The position numbers and the translations under genes were made by a program. The notes beneath the pieces were generated by a model. The model did no database searches, was not told the origin of the DNA, and saw only the letters and a program-made list of their open reading frames with translations. From NCBI GenBank assembly GCA_019637995.1, contig JAHBUQ010000003.1:248001-312000 (forward strand): DNA of 64,000 nt, given 5' to 3'. This DNA comes from Ignavibacteriota bacterium. Its GTDB lineage: Bacteria; Bacteroidota; Ignavibacteria; Kapaibacteriales; UBA2268. Shown here in pieces: positions 28,186-35,960 of the stretch (positions within the stretch are counted from its first letter, which is position 1; the number at the start of each line of letters is the position of its first letter).

Positions 28186-28899
28186 TTAGTTGTAGCTTAC
28201 CTGATTTGGATTGATAGTATCACTTTCTATAAGTCCGTCTCTTAGTCTGATAATTCTATTAGCGTGAAGAGCAATTTCTTCTTCATGTGTTACAATTATT
28301 ATTGTATTGCCTGCTACCCACAAATCGTTAAAGAGTTTCATTATTTCTTCACCTGTTTTTGAATCAAGATTTCCGGTTGGTTCGTCAGCTAAAATTATCG
28401 ATGGATTAGTTACAAGAGCCCTTGCAACAGCGACTCTCTGTCTTTGTCCACCTGAAAGCTCATTTGGTTTGTGTGTAATTCTGTCTCCCAACCCAACATC
28501 TTCCAATGTCTTCTTTGCCTTTTCATATCTTAGTGAGCTCGAAACTCCTGCATAAACCAGCGGAAGCTCGACATTTTTGACTGCTGTGGCTCGGGGAAGA
28601 AGATTGAAAGTCTGAAAAACAAATCCAATTTCCTTATTGCGTATTTCAGCTAAATCATTATCATCCATATTTGAGACATCTTCATTTGTGAAGAAATAAT
28701 GACCGCTTGTTGGAGTATCCAGGCAGCCGAGAATATTCATAAGAGTAGATTTACCCGAGCCGGAAGGTCCCATTATTGCTACGTACTCATTTTTTTTAAT
28801 GTCAAGAGTAACATCACGAAGAGCATAGACTTTCTCTGCGCCCATATCGTATATTTTTGCAATATTCTTTATATCAATTATAACATTATTGTCATTCAT
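28186..28899 (-). CDS. ABC transporter ATP-binding protein (MacB/LolD type)
   Basis: This 237-residue ATPase powers the two adjacent permeases. Walker A is [10 protein letters not shown], the signature is [11 protein letters not shown], Walker B is [14 protein letters not shown], and the H-loop is IIIVTHEE. The length and the MacB/LolD-like insert LPLVYAG match that subgroup. It is 4 bases upstream of the proximal permease and 12 bases downstream of the membrane-fusion gene. Confidence 0.95.
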   Translation of the reverse strand: MNDNNVIIDIKNIAKIYDMGAEKVYALRDVTLDIKKNEYVAIMGPSGSGKSTLMNILGCLDTPTSGHYFFTNEDVSNMDDNDLAEIRNKEIGFVFQTFNLLPRATAVKNVELPLVYAGVSSSLRYEKAKKTLEDVGLGDRITHKPNELSGGQRQRVAVARALVTNPSIILADEPTGNLDSKTGEEIMKLFNDLWVAGNTIIIVTHEEEIALHANRIIRLRDGLIESDTINPNQVSYN

Positions 28900-28911
28900 A
28901 GTAATTTTTTC

Positions 28912-30201
28912 TTACTTTCTTGGAAATTTTTTGGTTGATAAAGTATCAATTGTTATTTTAGCACCATCAGTCAAATCCTTGCTAACAGCCAAATAGCTAC
29001 CTGAAATAATCTCATCGCTATCGCTGAGACCTGAAGTAATTTCAATAAAACCTTTATCACTAATGCCGGTCTCGACCTGCACCATTTTTGCTGTACTATT
29101 ATTATTTACAAAAACGACAGATGGCGGTCTTGAATATTTCTGAGATTTAATTTCAGCAGTTTTTTGTCCCGGACCCGAGCCGTTATTTTTATCTACATCG
29201 GGTGCTCTGTCAGCCTGTACATCTCTGACTGTTACTGCCTGAAGAGGAACTGCTATTACGTTATAACGTGTTTCGGTATGTATATCTACATTTGAGCTCA
29301 TTCCCGGGCGTAATCTTGGTTCATTATCAATTAATCTTACTTTTACTTCAAAGTTGATTACCTGATCTTGTGTACCAAGAAGACTTGATTTTGCAGAATG
29401 CCCAATTTCATAAACTGAACCCATGACTTTTACATCATCAAGAGCATCAATTTCAATATATGCGGTATCACCTTTTTTAACAAGAATAATATCATTCTCG
29501 TCCACATCTACAACTGCATTCATCACAGATAAATCAGAAACTCTCATAAGCTCAGTACCAGCCATCATCCCTGTACCAACGACTTTCTCACCAATTTCAA
29601 CTGAAAGCAAAGTAATAACACCGTCAATAGGTGAATAAATTGAAGCTCGGTCGCGTTCACTTTCAATTTGACCAAGCTGAGCAAGTGATGCCTGATAACG
29701 CGATAATGCCGCTTGATATGAGCTGATTGCTCTTGAAGCAGTAGCTTTAGCAGTTTCAAATTCCTGCTTGGAAATGAATTCTTTTTTATAAAGTTCAGCA
29801 ATTCGCTTCATATCAGATTCTGCACGTTCTTTTTCAGCTTCGGTTATACTGATTTCCATTTTTGAGGCATCGGCTGCAGCCCTCATTTGCTTAAGCTGAG
29901 GCTCTATAAGATCAGGCTTGATTCGTACAAGTAACTGCCCTTTTTTTACATTATCGCCTTCTTTAACTCCCAAGAAAATTATTTCTCCTGATACCTGAGA
30001 GCTGATTTTTACCTCAGTCTCCGGCTGAATCTTGCCTATAGCTGAAACTGTCTGAGTTATAGTCTTTTTAGAAACCTTAGTGGTTGTAACACTTATAGCT
30101 TCATTCTTCTTGCCGGACATAAAGAATGATATTCCCACCACAGCGATAATTATAATGCCTAAGGTAATCCAAAGTCCTGTTCTTTTCTTTTTCTTTGCCA
30201 T
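28912..30201 (-). CDS. MacA-like periplasmic adaptor (HlyD/membrane fusion family)
   Basis: A 429-residue adaptor joining the inner-membrane pump to the outer-membrane channel. A basic N-terminus and one membrane anchor (WITLGIIIIAVVGISFFM) precede a lipoyl-like half (KISSQVSGEIIFLGVKEGD), a coiled-coil hairpin (about residues 90-190), a second lipoyl half (IYSPIDGVITLLSVEIGEKV) and a beta-barrel. A Gly/Pro/Asp-rich loop near residue 340 is a small insertion. It is the third gene of the operon tolC-like, RDD, macA-like, ATPase, two permeases. Confidence 0.92.
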   Translation of the reverse strand: MAKKKKRTGLWITLGIIIIAVVGISFFMSGKKNEAISVTTTKVSKKTITQTVSAIGKIQPETEVKISSQVSGEIIFLGVKEGDNVKKGQLLVRIKPDLIEPQLKQMRAAADASKMEISITEAEKERAESDMKRIAELYKKEFISKQEFETAKATASRAISSYQAALSRYQASLAQLGQIESERDRASIYSPIDGVITLLSVEIGEKVVGTGMMAGTELMRVSDLSVMNAVVDVDENDIILVKKGDTAYIEIDALDDVKVMGSVYEIGHSAKSSLLGTQDQVINFEVKVRLIDNEPRLRPGMSSNVDIHTETRYNVIAVPLQAVTVRDVQADRAPDVDKNNGSGPGQKTAEIKSQKYSRPPSVVFVNNNSTAKMVQVETGISDKGFIEITSGLSDSDEIISGSYLAVSKDLTDGAKITIDTLSTKKFPRK

Positions 30202-30209
30202 TTTAAAAT

Positions 30210-30818
30210 TTATTCCTGATTAATATTATTATTGTCAATTAATTCATTTGTATAATAGACAGCAGTAGCAGAAAGCATATCATGAAATCCCTGTGAACGT
30301 CTTCCTATTGTAAACAAAAATCCAATATATATTACAAACTGCAAAAAGTCGCCTGCAAGGTCAATTACTAAAATTGAAACAGCAGAACCTATTAATGCAA
30401 ATACTACGCCTATATTTTTGAGTATATATCTTGCAAATAGCTTAGTAAACGGCGCCGGATATCGGTCATCACTGCCTATTCTAATACTCAGAAGCAATTT
30501 TCCAAGGCTTGCACCAAGAAATAACTCGCTTGAAAAATAGAGTAATGTAATAACACCTGCTATAGGAACAACTCCTAAGGCTACATCCATAAGCTCTTGC
30601 TTATTAAATGTTTTCCAAATATTCATAGAGGCATCCATAAGCTCATCAGCCTGCCCTGTTGCAAATATGGCGATTGTAATTAGTAATGAAATTAGCACAT
30701 AATCAATTATATAAGCTGCTAACCTTCTTAAAAAACCGACTCTATATTCGTACGGATCCGGCTCAGAATAATCTGGTACAAAATCCGCAAAATTTCTTGT
30801 ATTCATTTCGTTTGCCAT
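30210..30818 (-). CDS. RDD family membrane protein inside the efflux operon
   Basis: A 202-residue membrane protein of the RDD family with three or four helices. The diagnostic pair is RRLAAYIIDYVLISLLI (Arg and Asp in the first helix) and, later, LGKLLLSIRIGSDDRYPAPFTKLFARYILK. RDD proteins have no agreed function; some have been linked to Na+/H+ transport. It sits between the TolC-like and MacA-like genes with gaps of 10 and 8 bases, an unusual partner for a tripartite pump. Confidence 0.85.
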   Translation of the reverse strand: MANEMNTRNFADFVPDYSEPDPYEYRVGFLRRLAAYIIDYVLISLLITIAIFATGQADELMDASMNIWKTFNKQELMDVALGVVPIAGVITLLYFSSELFLGASLGKLLLSIRIGSDDRYPAPFTKLFARYILKNIGVVFALIGSAVSILVIDLAGDFLQFVIYIGFLFTIGRRSQGFHDMLSATAVYYTNELIDNNNINQE

Positions 30819-30828
30819 TATTTCTCCT

Positions 30829-32166
30829 TTACCTCATATTTCCTGTAGCGAACTCTACTTCTCTCATTGCTGCTAAATAGTTATATACGGCTGTAATTCT
30901 ATTAATTTGTGATGTTATAAATTGCATATTTGCAAGAGTGTAATCTGTTATGTTTGCTGCTCCCTGACGGAAACGCTCAGAAGTTACTTCAAAATTCTTT
31001 TCTGATGCTTTTAGTGATCTTTCAGATATTTCAAGTTGCTTTTCAGCAGCTTCCAAGTTTAAAAGTGAATTCTGAACTGCCTGCTTAATGGCTAATTCTA
31101 TTCTTTGTTTTTGGATTTCTGCCTGACTAACCTGAAGTTTTGCATTTTGGATTTGGAGATTTGTCCTGAAATTATCAAATATTGGCATCGAAAGCGAAAG
31201 CCCGGCAAATGCCCTTCCAAATTCCGAAAATTTTTCAAATTCAAAATGATTCCATCTCCAGCCGCCGGAAGCAGATATTTGCGGTATATAGCCGGAATTT
31301 GCTATTGTTATTTGAGATTTTGATGCTTCTAATGCAAGTTCGCTTGCTTTTAAATCACTTCTGTTTTCGAGAGCAATTTTCATTGCGGATTGCAAAGTGC
31401 CAGTACGTCTGCGAAATATTTCTATATCAAGTGGGTCAATTGTAGTAGGCAGGCTTGATTCAAGAAATTCTGATTCAAAATCAGGGTTAATTCCCATTGT
31501 TGACATCAGCGTGGTTTTGGAGATATTTAGTCTGTTTTCTGCATCAATAATTTCGATTTCTCTGTTTCCCAGTTCAGCTTCCTGTGAATAAACCACATTT
31601 ACAGGTATGAATCCGGCATCATACTGCGCCCTGATTCTATCCAGCTCCTGCCTGCCCTGATTGAAATTTTCTTTTCTGATTTTTACAAGCTGAGAATTGC
31701 GAATGACATCAACATATTGCAAGTATACAGTAAATCTGACTTGTTGAATTGTTTGATCAAGACTTAATTGATTTGCGCTCAGTTGATCTTGGGCTCTTGA
31801 ATAATTAGCTTCACGGGCAAATCCGTCAAATATGCTGATTCCGGCTCCTGCATTCATAAAATATGAATTAGGGTTTGTTCCCGGTGTTTCTATAATTACT
31901 CCACCGACATTTACTGAACGCTGCCCCTCGGGATTAAGAATCCTCTGATAACCCATATTAAAATCAATCTGAGGTAGATAAGCTCCAAATGCCTGAGTTA
32001 TATCTGCTCCTGATGTGGCAACCTGTGCTTCGCTGAGTATGACATCAAAATTCATTCGGGTAGCGATATCAAGGCATTCCTGCAAGGTATAAGTTTTTCT
32101 GACGCCCTGTTGTGCAGTTAGATTCCCGAAACTAATTATCACTAACAATAATACTATTTTTTTCAT
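30829..32166 (-). CDS. TolC-family outer membrane efflux protein
   Basis: A 445-residue outer-membrane channel with an N-terminal signal peptide (KKIVLLLVIISFGNLTAQQ). Two OEP domains consist of long amphipathic helices and short strands, including LTLQECL-like YTLQECLDIATRMNFDV near the start and SERFRQGAANITDYTLANMQ near the C-terminus. It heads the six-gene efflux operon. A 253-bp AT-rich gap separates it from the divergent dihydroorotate dehydrogenase-like gene, so the promoters of both lie there. Confidence 0.92.
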   Translation of the reverse strand: MKKIVLLLVIISFGNLTAQQGVRKTYTLQECLDIATRMNFDVILSEAQVATSGADITQAFGAYLPQIDFNMGYQRILNPEGQRSVNVGGVIIETPGTNPNSYFMNAGAGISIFDGFAREANYSRAQDQLSANQLSLDQTIQQVRFTVYLQYVDVIRNSQLVKIRKENFNQGRQELDRIRAQYDAGFIPVNVVYSQEAELGNREIEIIDAENRLNISKTTLMSTMGINPDFESEFLESSLPTTIDPLDIEIFRRRTGTLQSAMKIALENRSDLKASELALEASKSQITIANSGYIPQISASGGWRWNHFEFEKFSEFGRAFAGLSLSMPIFDNFRTNLQIQNAKLQVSQAEIQKQRIELAIKQAVQNSLLNLEAAEKQLEISERSLKASEKNFEVTSERFRQGAANITDYTLANMQFITSQINRITAVYNYLAAMREVEFATGNMR

Positions 32167-32419
32167 TTACAAAATCCTGACAAAAATCTAAAGTCTTTCT
32201 CATTTTTTTATACGAGACTTTATTAACAAAAGTTACAAAATATTTAAAAATATTTAATATTAACGATTTTGAAGCCTAAAAATTTATCAATTGATAATTT
32301 ATCATATTAAAATGGCAAAATGTTATAATTAATTATAAAAAAAGGATTCTTTTTCATATTTTTGTTTTTTTGAAATTATTACAATTTGATTATTTCTTTT
32401 TTAATACAAAGGTATAAAT

Positions 32420-33415
32420 ATGGCTGACTTATCAACAAAGTACTTAGGATTGAGATTAAGAAGTCCTATAATAGCTGCAAGTTCAGGTATGACACGTACA
32501 TCTCACCTGCTTCAGGAACTCGAAAAAAAAGGCGTGGGTGCTGTAATCCTTAAATCAATTTTCGAAGAGGAAATTACCGCCGAGCTAAATGCACAAATGG
32601 CAAATTCCAACAGACCATCAACAATTTACCCTGAAATCTATGATGCTTTCGATTATTCTGATATGGAAGACAGCGTCTCGAAATATCTTTTCCTTATCGA
32701 AGAAGCTAAACGCACTCTTACTATTCCTGTAATTGGCAGCGTAAATTGTGTTTCATCTCATGAATGGACTTTATTTGCCAAACGAATCGAAGAAGCAGGT
32801 GCCGATGCTTTAGAGCTTAATATGTTTATTTTGCCTTCCGATTTCAATCGTACAGGTGAAGACAACGAAAAAGTTTATTTCGAGGTTATTGAGAAAGTGA
32901 AAAAAGTGGTTTCTATACCGGTTTCACTTAAAATTAGCTACTACTTTTCAAATCTTGGCAGTATGATTCAGAGACTTTCCAATACAGGTATTGATGGATT
33001 AGTTCTATTCAATCGCTTCTTCAGCCCCGATATTGATATTGACAATTTGAAAATCGTACCGACAAATATTTACAGTACACCTGCTGAGCTTTCTATTTCA
33101 TTGCGATGGATTGCAATTATGGCTCAGCGTGTTGGTTGTGATTTAGCCGCTTCTACAGGTGTTCACGACGGATCTGCTGTCGTCAAGCAATTGCTCGCAG
33201 GTGCTAATGCAGTTCAGGTCGCATCTACACTTTACAAAAACGGTTTTGACAAAATTACTGAAATGAATAATTTCCTTACTGAATGGATGGAAGAACATAA
33301 TTATTCTACAATTGATGATTTCCGTGGCAAAATGTCCCAAGCTTCAACTAAGAATCCTGCCGCTTATGAGCGCGTTCAGTTTATGATGCACTTTGCAGGT
33401 AAGGGCGTGAATTAA
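32420..33415 (+). CDS. Dihydroorotate dehydrogenase-like flavoprotein
   Basis: A 331-residue TIM-barrel flavoprotein of the class 1 dihydroorotate dehydrogenase type. Signatures seen are LRLRSPIIAASSGMTRTS, VIGSVNCVSSHEW, ADALELNMFILPSDFN, PVSLKISYYFSNLG and GANAVQVASTLYKNG. The catalytic Cys/Ser position of true PyrD is not clear, and relatives in this phylum are annotated only as PyrD-like. It stands alone and ends in a strong terminator hairpin. It may make orotate or act on another pyrimidine-like substrate. Confidence 0.82.
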   Translation: MADLSTKYLGLRLRSPIIAASSGMTRTSHLLQELEKKGVGAVILKSIFEEEITAELNAQMANSNRPSTIYPEIYDAFDYSDMEDSVSKYLFLIEEAKRTLTIPVIGSVNCVSSHEWTLFAKRIEEAGADALELNMFILPSDFNRTGEDNEKVYFEVIEKVKKVVSIPVSLKISYYFSNLGSMIQRLSNTGIDGLVLFNRFFSPDIDIDNLKIVPTNIYSTPAELSISLRWIAIMAQRVGCDLAASTGVHDGSAVVKQLLAGANAVQVASTLYKNGFDKITEMNNFLTEWMEEHNYSTIDDFRGKMSQASTKNPAAYERVQFMMHFAGKGVN

Positions 33416-33437
33416 AAAAAATATAAATTCTCACTAT

Positions 33438-33484
33438 AAAAGTGGTTTCGTCTAATAAATTATTAGCGACACCACTTTTTTTTA
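33438..33484 (+). terminator. Rho-independent terminator after the dihydroorotate dehydrogenase-like gene
   Basis: AAAAGTGGT (33438-33446) pairs with ACCACTTTT (33471-33479). Inner stems TCG/CGA and CTAATAA/TTATTAG are followed by a T-run, and it lies 23 bases past the stop codon. Confidence 0.85.
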
Positions 33485-33590
33485 AACTTTTTTTGGTAAA
33501 AGTGTGACAAAATGCATTTTGATTTGTCTTACTGTTATGTGATTATGCAATTTTGAAAATAGTTTTTTAAAATTTATAGAGGGTTTCAAG

Positions 33591-35630
33591 ATGAAAAGTT
33601 TTGTACTAAGTTTATTGCTTATTATTTTCACGGCAACAGTTGCCGAATCGCAACTTGTCAATAAATGGGAATCAATTGACAACACAACAAGAAATTATAC
33701 TTATCAAATGCGTACAAAAATTATGGATGCACTCGATAAAGACAAGTTGATTTCTTTTGATAGTGATGTTGCAAATACCGGATGGTTTGTCAAATATACT
33801 ACAGATGGAGGCAAGACATTTGATAAAATACTGCAAACCACAAGTTTTCAATACGATTTTCACTCATTGTCATTTCCGGCTGACGAACATTTTTATATTG
33901 TAGGTGATTCAACCGAATATCTTACAATGGTAGGGTTTAATGATTATTACAAAAGAACTGCGATACTATTTTCCAGTTTTGACGGTGGTAAGAATTGGAA
34001 TTATTTCAAGTTTGATTCAAATTCAACTATTAGAAATATTGATATGGCTTCCGCAAAATTAGGTTTGGCATCAAAAATGACCGTTGGAAACTACTACAAT
34101 AATACTGTAATCAGTTATGGCGACACGCTTTTATGGACAGATGACGGATTTCAAACAATTCAAAAAATAACATTGCCCGTTGAAAATATGCTTGTTGCCT
34201 CAATCAAAATGTTTGATGAAGATAATTTTGTAATTCTTGTGCAAAAAAGTTCCCAATCAATTAGAAAATATATCAAAACAAGCGACAGAGGCAAAACTTG
34301 GGTAGATTTTGCAGATGCTCAAAGTACAAGAATTATCGAATTTGTTGACCAAAATACTGCTTTCAGAGTTGATGACAGACGTAAAGAATCTAATCCCGAC
34401 CAATGGGAAACATTAATATCCAAAACAACAGATGGTGGCAATAGCTGGCTCGGGCTTTTTACGCCAACTGATGAAAAATGGACTGATTACAGAGCCCTTA
34501 CAATATCCTGCGCCGATGAAAACAATATACTTATCGGCGGATTATACAGTATGATTTATAAAAGTACAGATGGTGGCATAACATGGCTTAAGCATAATTT
34601 ACCAAACGGAGTAGATGGCGGTATTGATATGGAGTATGATGCTGTAAGAGAAGTCATGTATCTGGAAAAAGATGTGGCTTATGCAATTGCAGCAAGGTTG
34701 ATGTTCAAAATGGGAACTGAGATGAATTTAATGAGACCTTACCTCTTTGCTCACAGTAACAGAGTATCACCAATTGATTTAAAAGTGAGCTGGACTTCTG
34801 TCGAAGGTGCATTAAGTTACCGCTATCAGTTAGCAAAAGCAACATCGAATAATGTCTATAGCTATGAGGTATTTAATAATCCTGTCTTAGATACCATTGT
34901 TGACAGTCTCGAAATAATGCTGCCTGATCTTGATTATGACCAATGCTACTATGCTCGAGTAAAAGCATTAGGCGAGGGAATAGAAAGCGACTGGTTTATA
35001 AGGGCAAGTCATTTCTGTACTTTTGTTGATAATAATTTTGTTATTCCACCAAAATTTATCAAACCGCTTTCAGGTGAACGAATCAAAACAAGTGAAATTG
35101 AATTTATCTGGACATCTGTTTCAGGTGCCGAACTCTACGAATTTCAGCTTAATAATATGCCATACTTTCAATCAAATTTATTGTCTGATGAAACTACGAC
35201 AGACACAAGCATAACTATTCCAACTCCTTCTTATGAAAATACCGACTTTGTAGCAAGAGTCAGAGTAAACGATGGCAAAATTATTTCTGAATGGAGATAC
35301 TTGACCTTCAGATTAGCCGACCCATTAAGCATAAATGTAAGTATAAGCGAATCAGGAATCGAAATTTTCCCCAATCCCGCAAGCGATTTCATCACAATAA
35401 ATATGGAAAGCATTAGAGCTTGCTCCAATGGAAATAACAATGGGGCAAGCCCCATTGCTTCCATTGAAATATTCGATATGCTCGGTTTAGAAGTAATGAA
35501 CGTAGGGACAGGGCTTGAACTGTCCACTCTAAGAATTGATATATCCCACTTGCCCGCAGGCATGTATTTCATTAAAATTATTGGAAGCAATGGAGCTTGC
35601 TCTATTGTTGAGAAATTTGTGAAGTTGTAG
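33591..35630 (+). CDS. Secreted beta-propeller/fibronectin-type protein with T9SS sorting domain
   Basis: A 679-residue exported protein. A signal peptide (KSFVLSLLLIIFTATVAESQ) is followed by Ycf48/BNR-like repeats, seen as YTTDGGKTF, TSDRGKTWVDF, TTDGGNSWLG and STDGGITWLK, then two fibronectin-like modules (about 385-480 and 490-580). The C-terminal T9SS type A domain begins IEIFPNPASDFITIN and ends FVKL. The sorting domain is unusual in that two or three 20-bp palindromes are built into the reading frame (giving GASPIAS and NGACSIV). GAGGG upstream of the ATG supports the start. Its binding target is unknown. Confidence 0.82.
   Translation: MKSFVLSLLLIIFTATVAESQLVNKWESIDNTTRNYTYQMRTKIMDALDKDKLISFDSDVANTGWFVKYTTDGGKTFDKILQTTSFQYDFHSLSFPADEHFYIVGDSTEYLTMVGFNDYYKRTAILFSSFDGGKNWNYFKFDSNSTIRNIDMASAKLGLASKMTVGNYYNNTVISYGDTLLWTDDGFQTIQKITLPVENMLVASIKMFDEDNFVILVQKSSQSIRKYIKTSDRGKTWVDFADAQSTRIIEFVDQNTAFRVDDRRKESNPDQWETLISKTTDGGNSWLGLFTPTDEKWTDYRALTISCADENNILIGGLYSMIYKSTDGGITWLKHNLPNGVDGGIDMEYDAVREVMYLEKDVAYAIAARLMFKMGTEMNLMRPYLFAHSNRVSPIDLKVSWTSVEGALSYRYQLAKATSNNVYSYEVFNNPVLDTIVDSLEIMLPDLDYDQCYYARVKALGEGIESDWFIRASHFCTFVDNNFVIPPKFIKPLSGERIKTSEIEFIWTSVSGAELYEFQLNNMPYFQSNLLSDETTTDTSITIPTPSYENTDFVARVRVNDGKIISEWRYLTFRLADPLSINVSISESGIEIFPNPASDFITINMESIRACSNGNNNGASPIASIEIFDMLGLEVMNVGTGLELSTLRIDISHLPAGMYFIKIIGSNGACSIVEKFVKL
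35410..35457. repeat. Two adjacent short palindromes inside the T9SS domain coding sequence
   Basis: The second unit (35438-35457) is a perfect CAATGGGGC-AA-GCCCCATTG, nine-base arms around two bases. The first (about 35411-35430) has the same layout with two mismatches. Both are in frame and code for extra loop residues. Related copies occur at 35588-35607 and 63334-63353. Confidence 0.75.
35588..35607. repeat. Short palindrome copy at the 3' end of the T9SS cargo gene
   Basis: CAATGGAGC-TT-GCTCTATTG has the same nine-base arm layout as the copies upstream and at 63334, with one mismatch. It encodes NGACSI just before the terminal EKFVKL. Confidence 0.75.
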
Positions 35631-35637
35631 AAATACC

Positions 35638-35666
35638 GTAGGGGCAGGTTCGGAACCTGCCCCTAC
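35638..35666. repeat. 29-base perfect palindrome, possible terminator or dispersed repeat
   Basis: Arms GTAGGGGCAGGTTC and GAACCTGCCCCTAC (14 bp each, one base between them) lie 7 bases after the stop of the T9SS cargo gene. They are much richer in G and C than the surroundings. Similar GGGGCAGG..CCTGCCCC palindromes are known as dispersed intergenic repeats in several bacterial groups. It probably also ends transcription. Confidence 0.75.
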
Positions 35667-35721
35667 TTTATATATTAATCCGTGAAATCATTTAATCCGA
35701 AAAATCTGCGATTCTGACGGG

Positions 35722-35835
35722 AATGCTGAATATATTCTCGTACCAAGACTAATGTATCCTCACAATGATAAAGTGTTTAATTATTTCAGAAATTATTTTT
35801 GACATCACTTAATTGAAATCATCAGCTCTTTAAAA
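35722..35835 (+). pseudogene. Decayed partial copy of the arylsulfotransferase-like gene
   Basis: The stretch 35722-35781 closely matches 37629-37688 of the downstream gene (shared bases include ACCAAGACTRATGTATCCTC), and 35783-35829 matches about 37770-37816. About 80 bases of the parent are missing between the two blocks, and small indels follow. It is not translated in any sensible frame. It is a relic of a second copy of the adjacent gene, left in the 330-base gap. Confidence 0.75.
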
Positions 35836-35960
35836 TTCTGGATAAATTTACATTTTAAAATGCAAACAACATTAATAATGAAATTATTATTTGTTTATTA
35901 ACAAATAATTAAATATTTTTGTATAAATAATGAATTGATATTAACAAAATGGAGGCTGTT

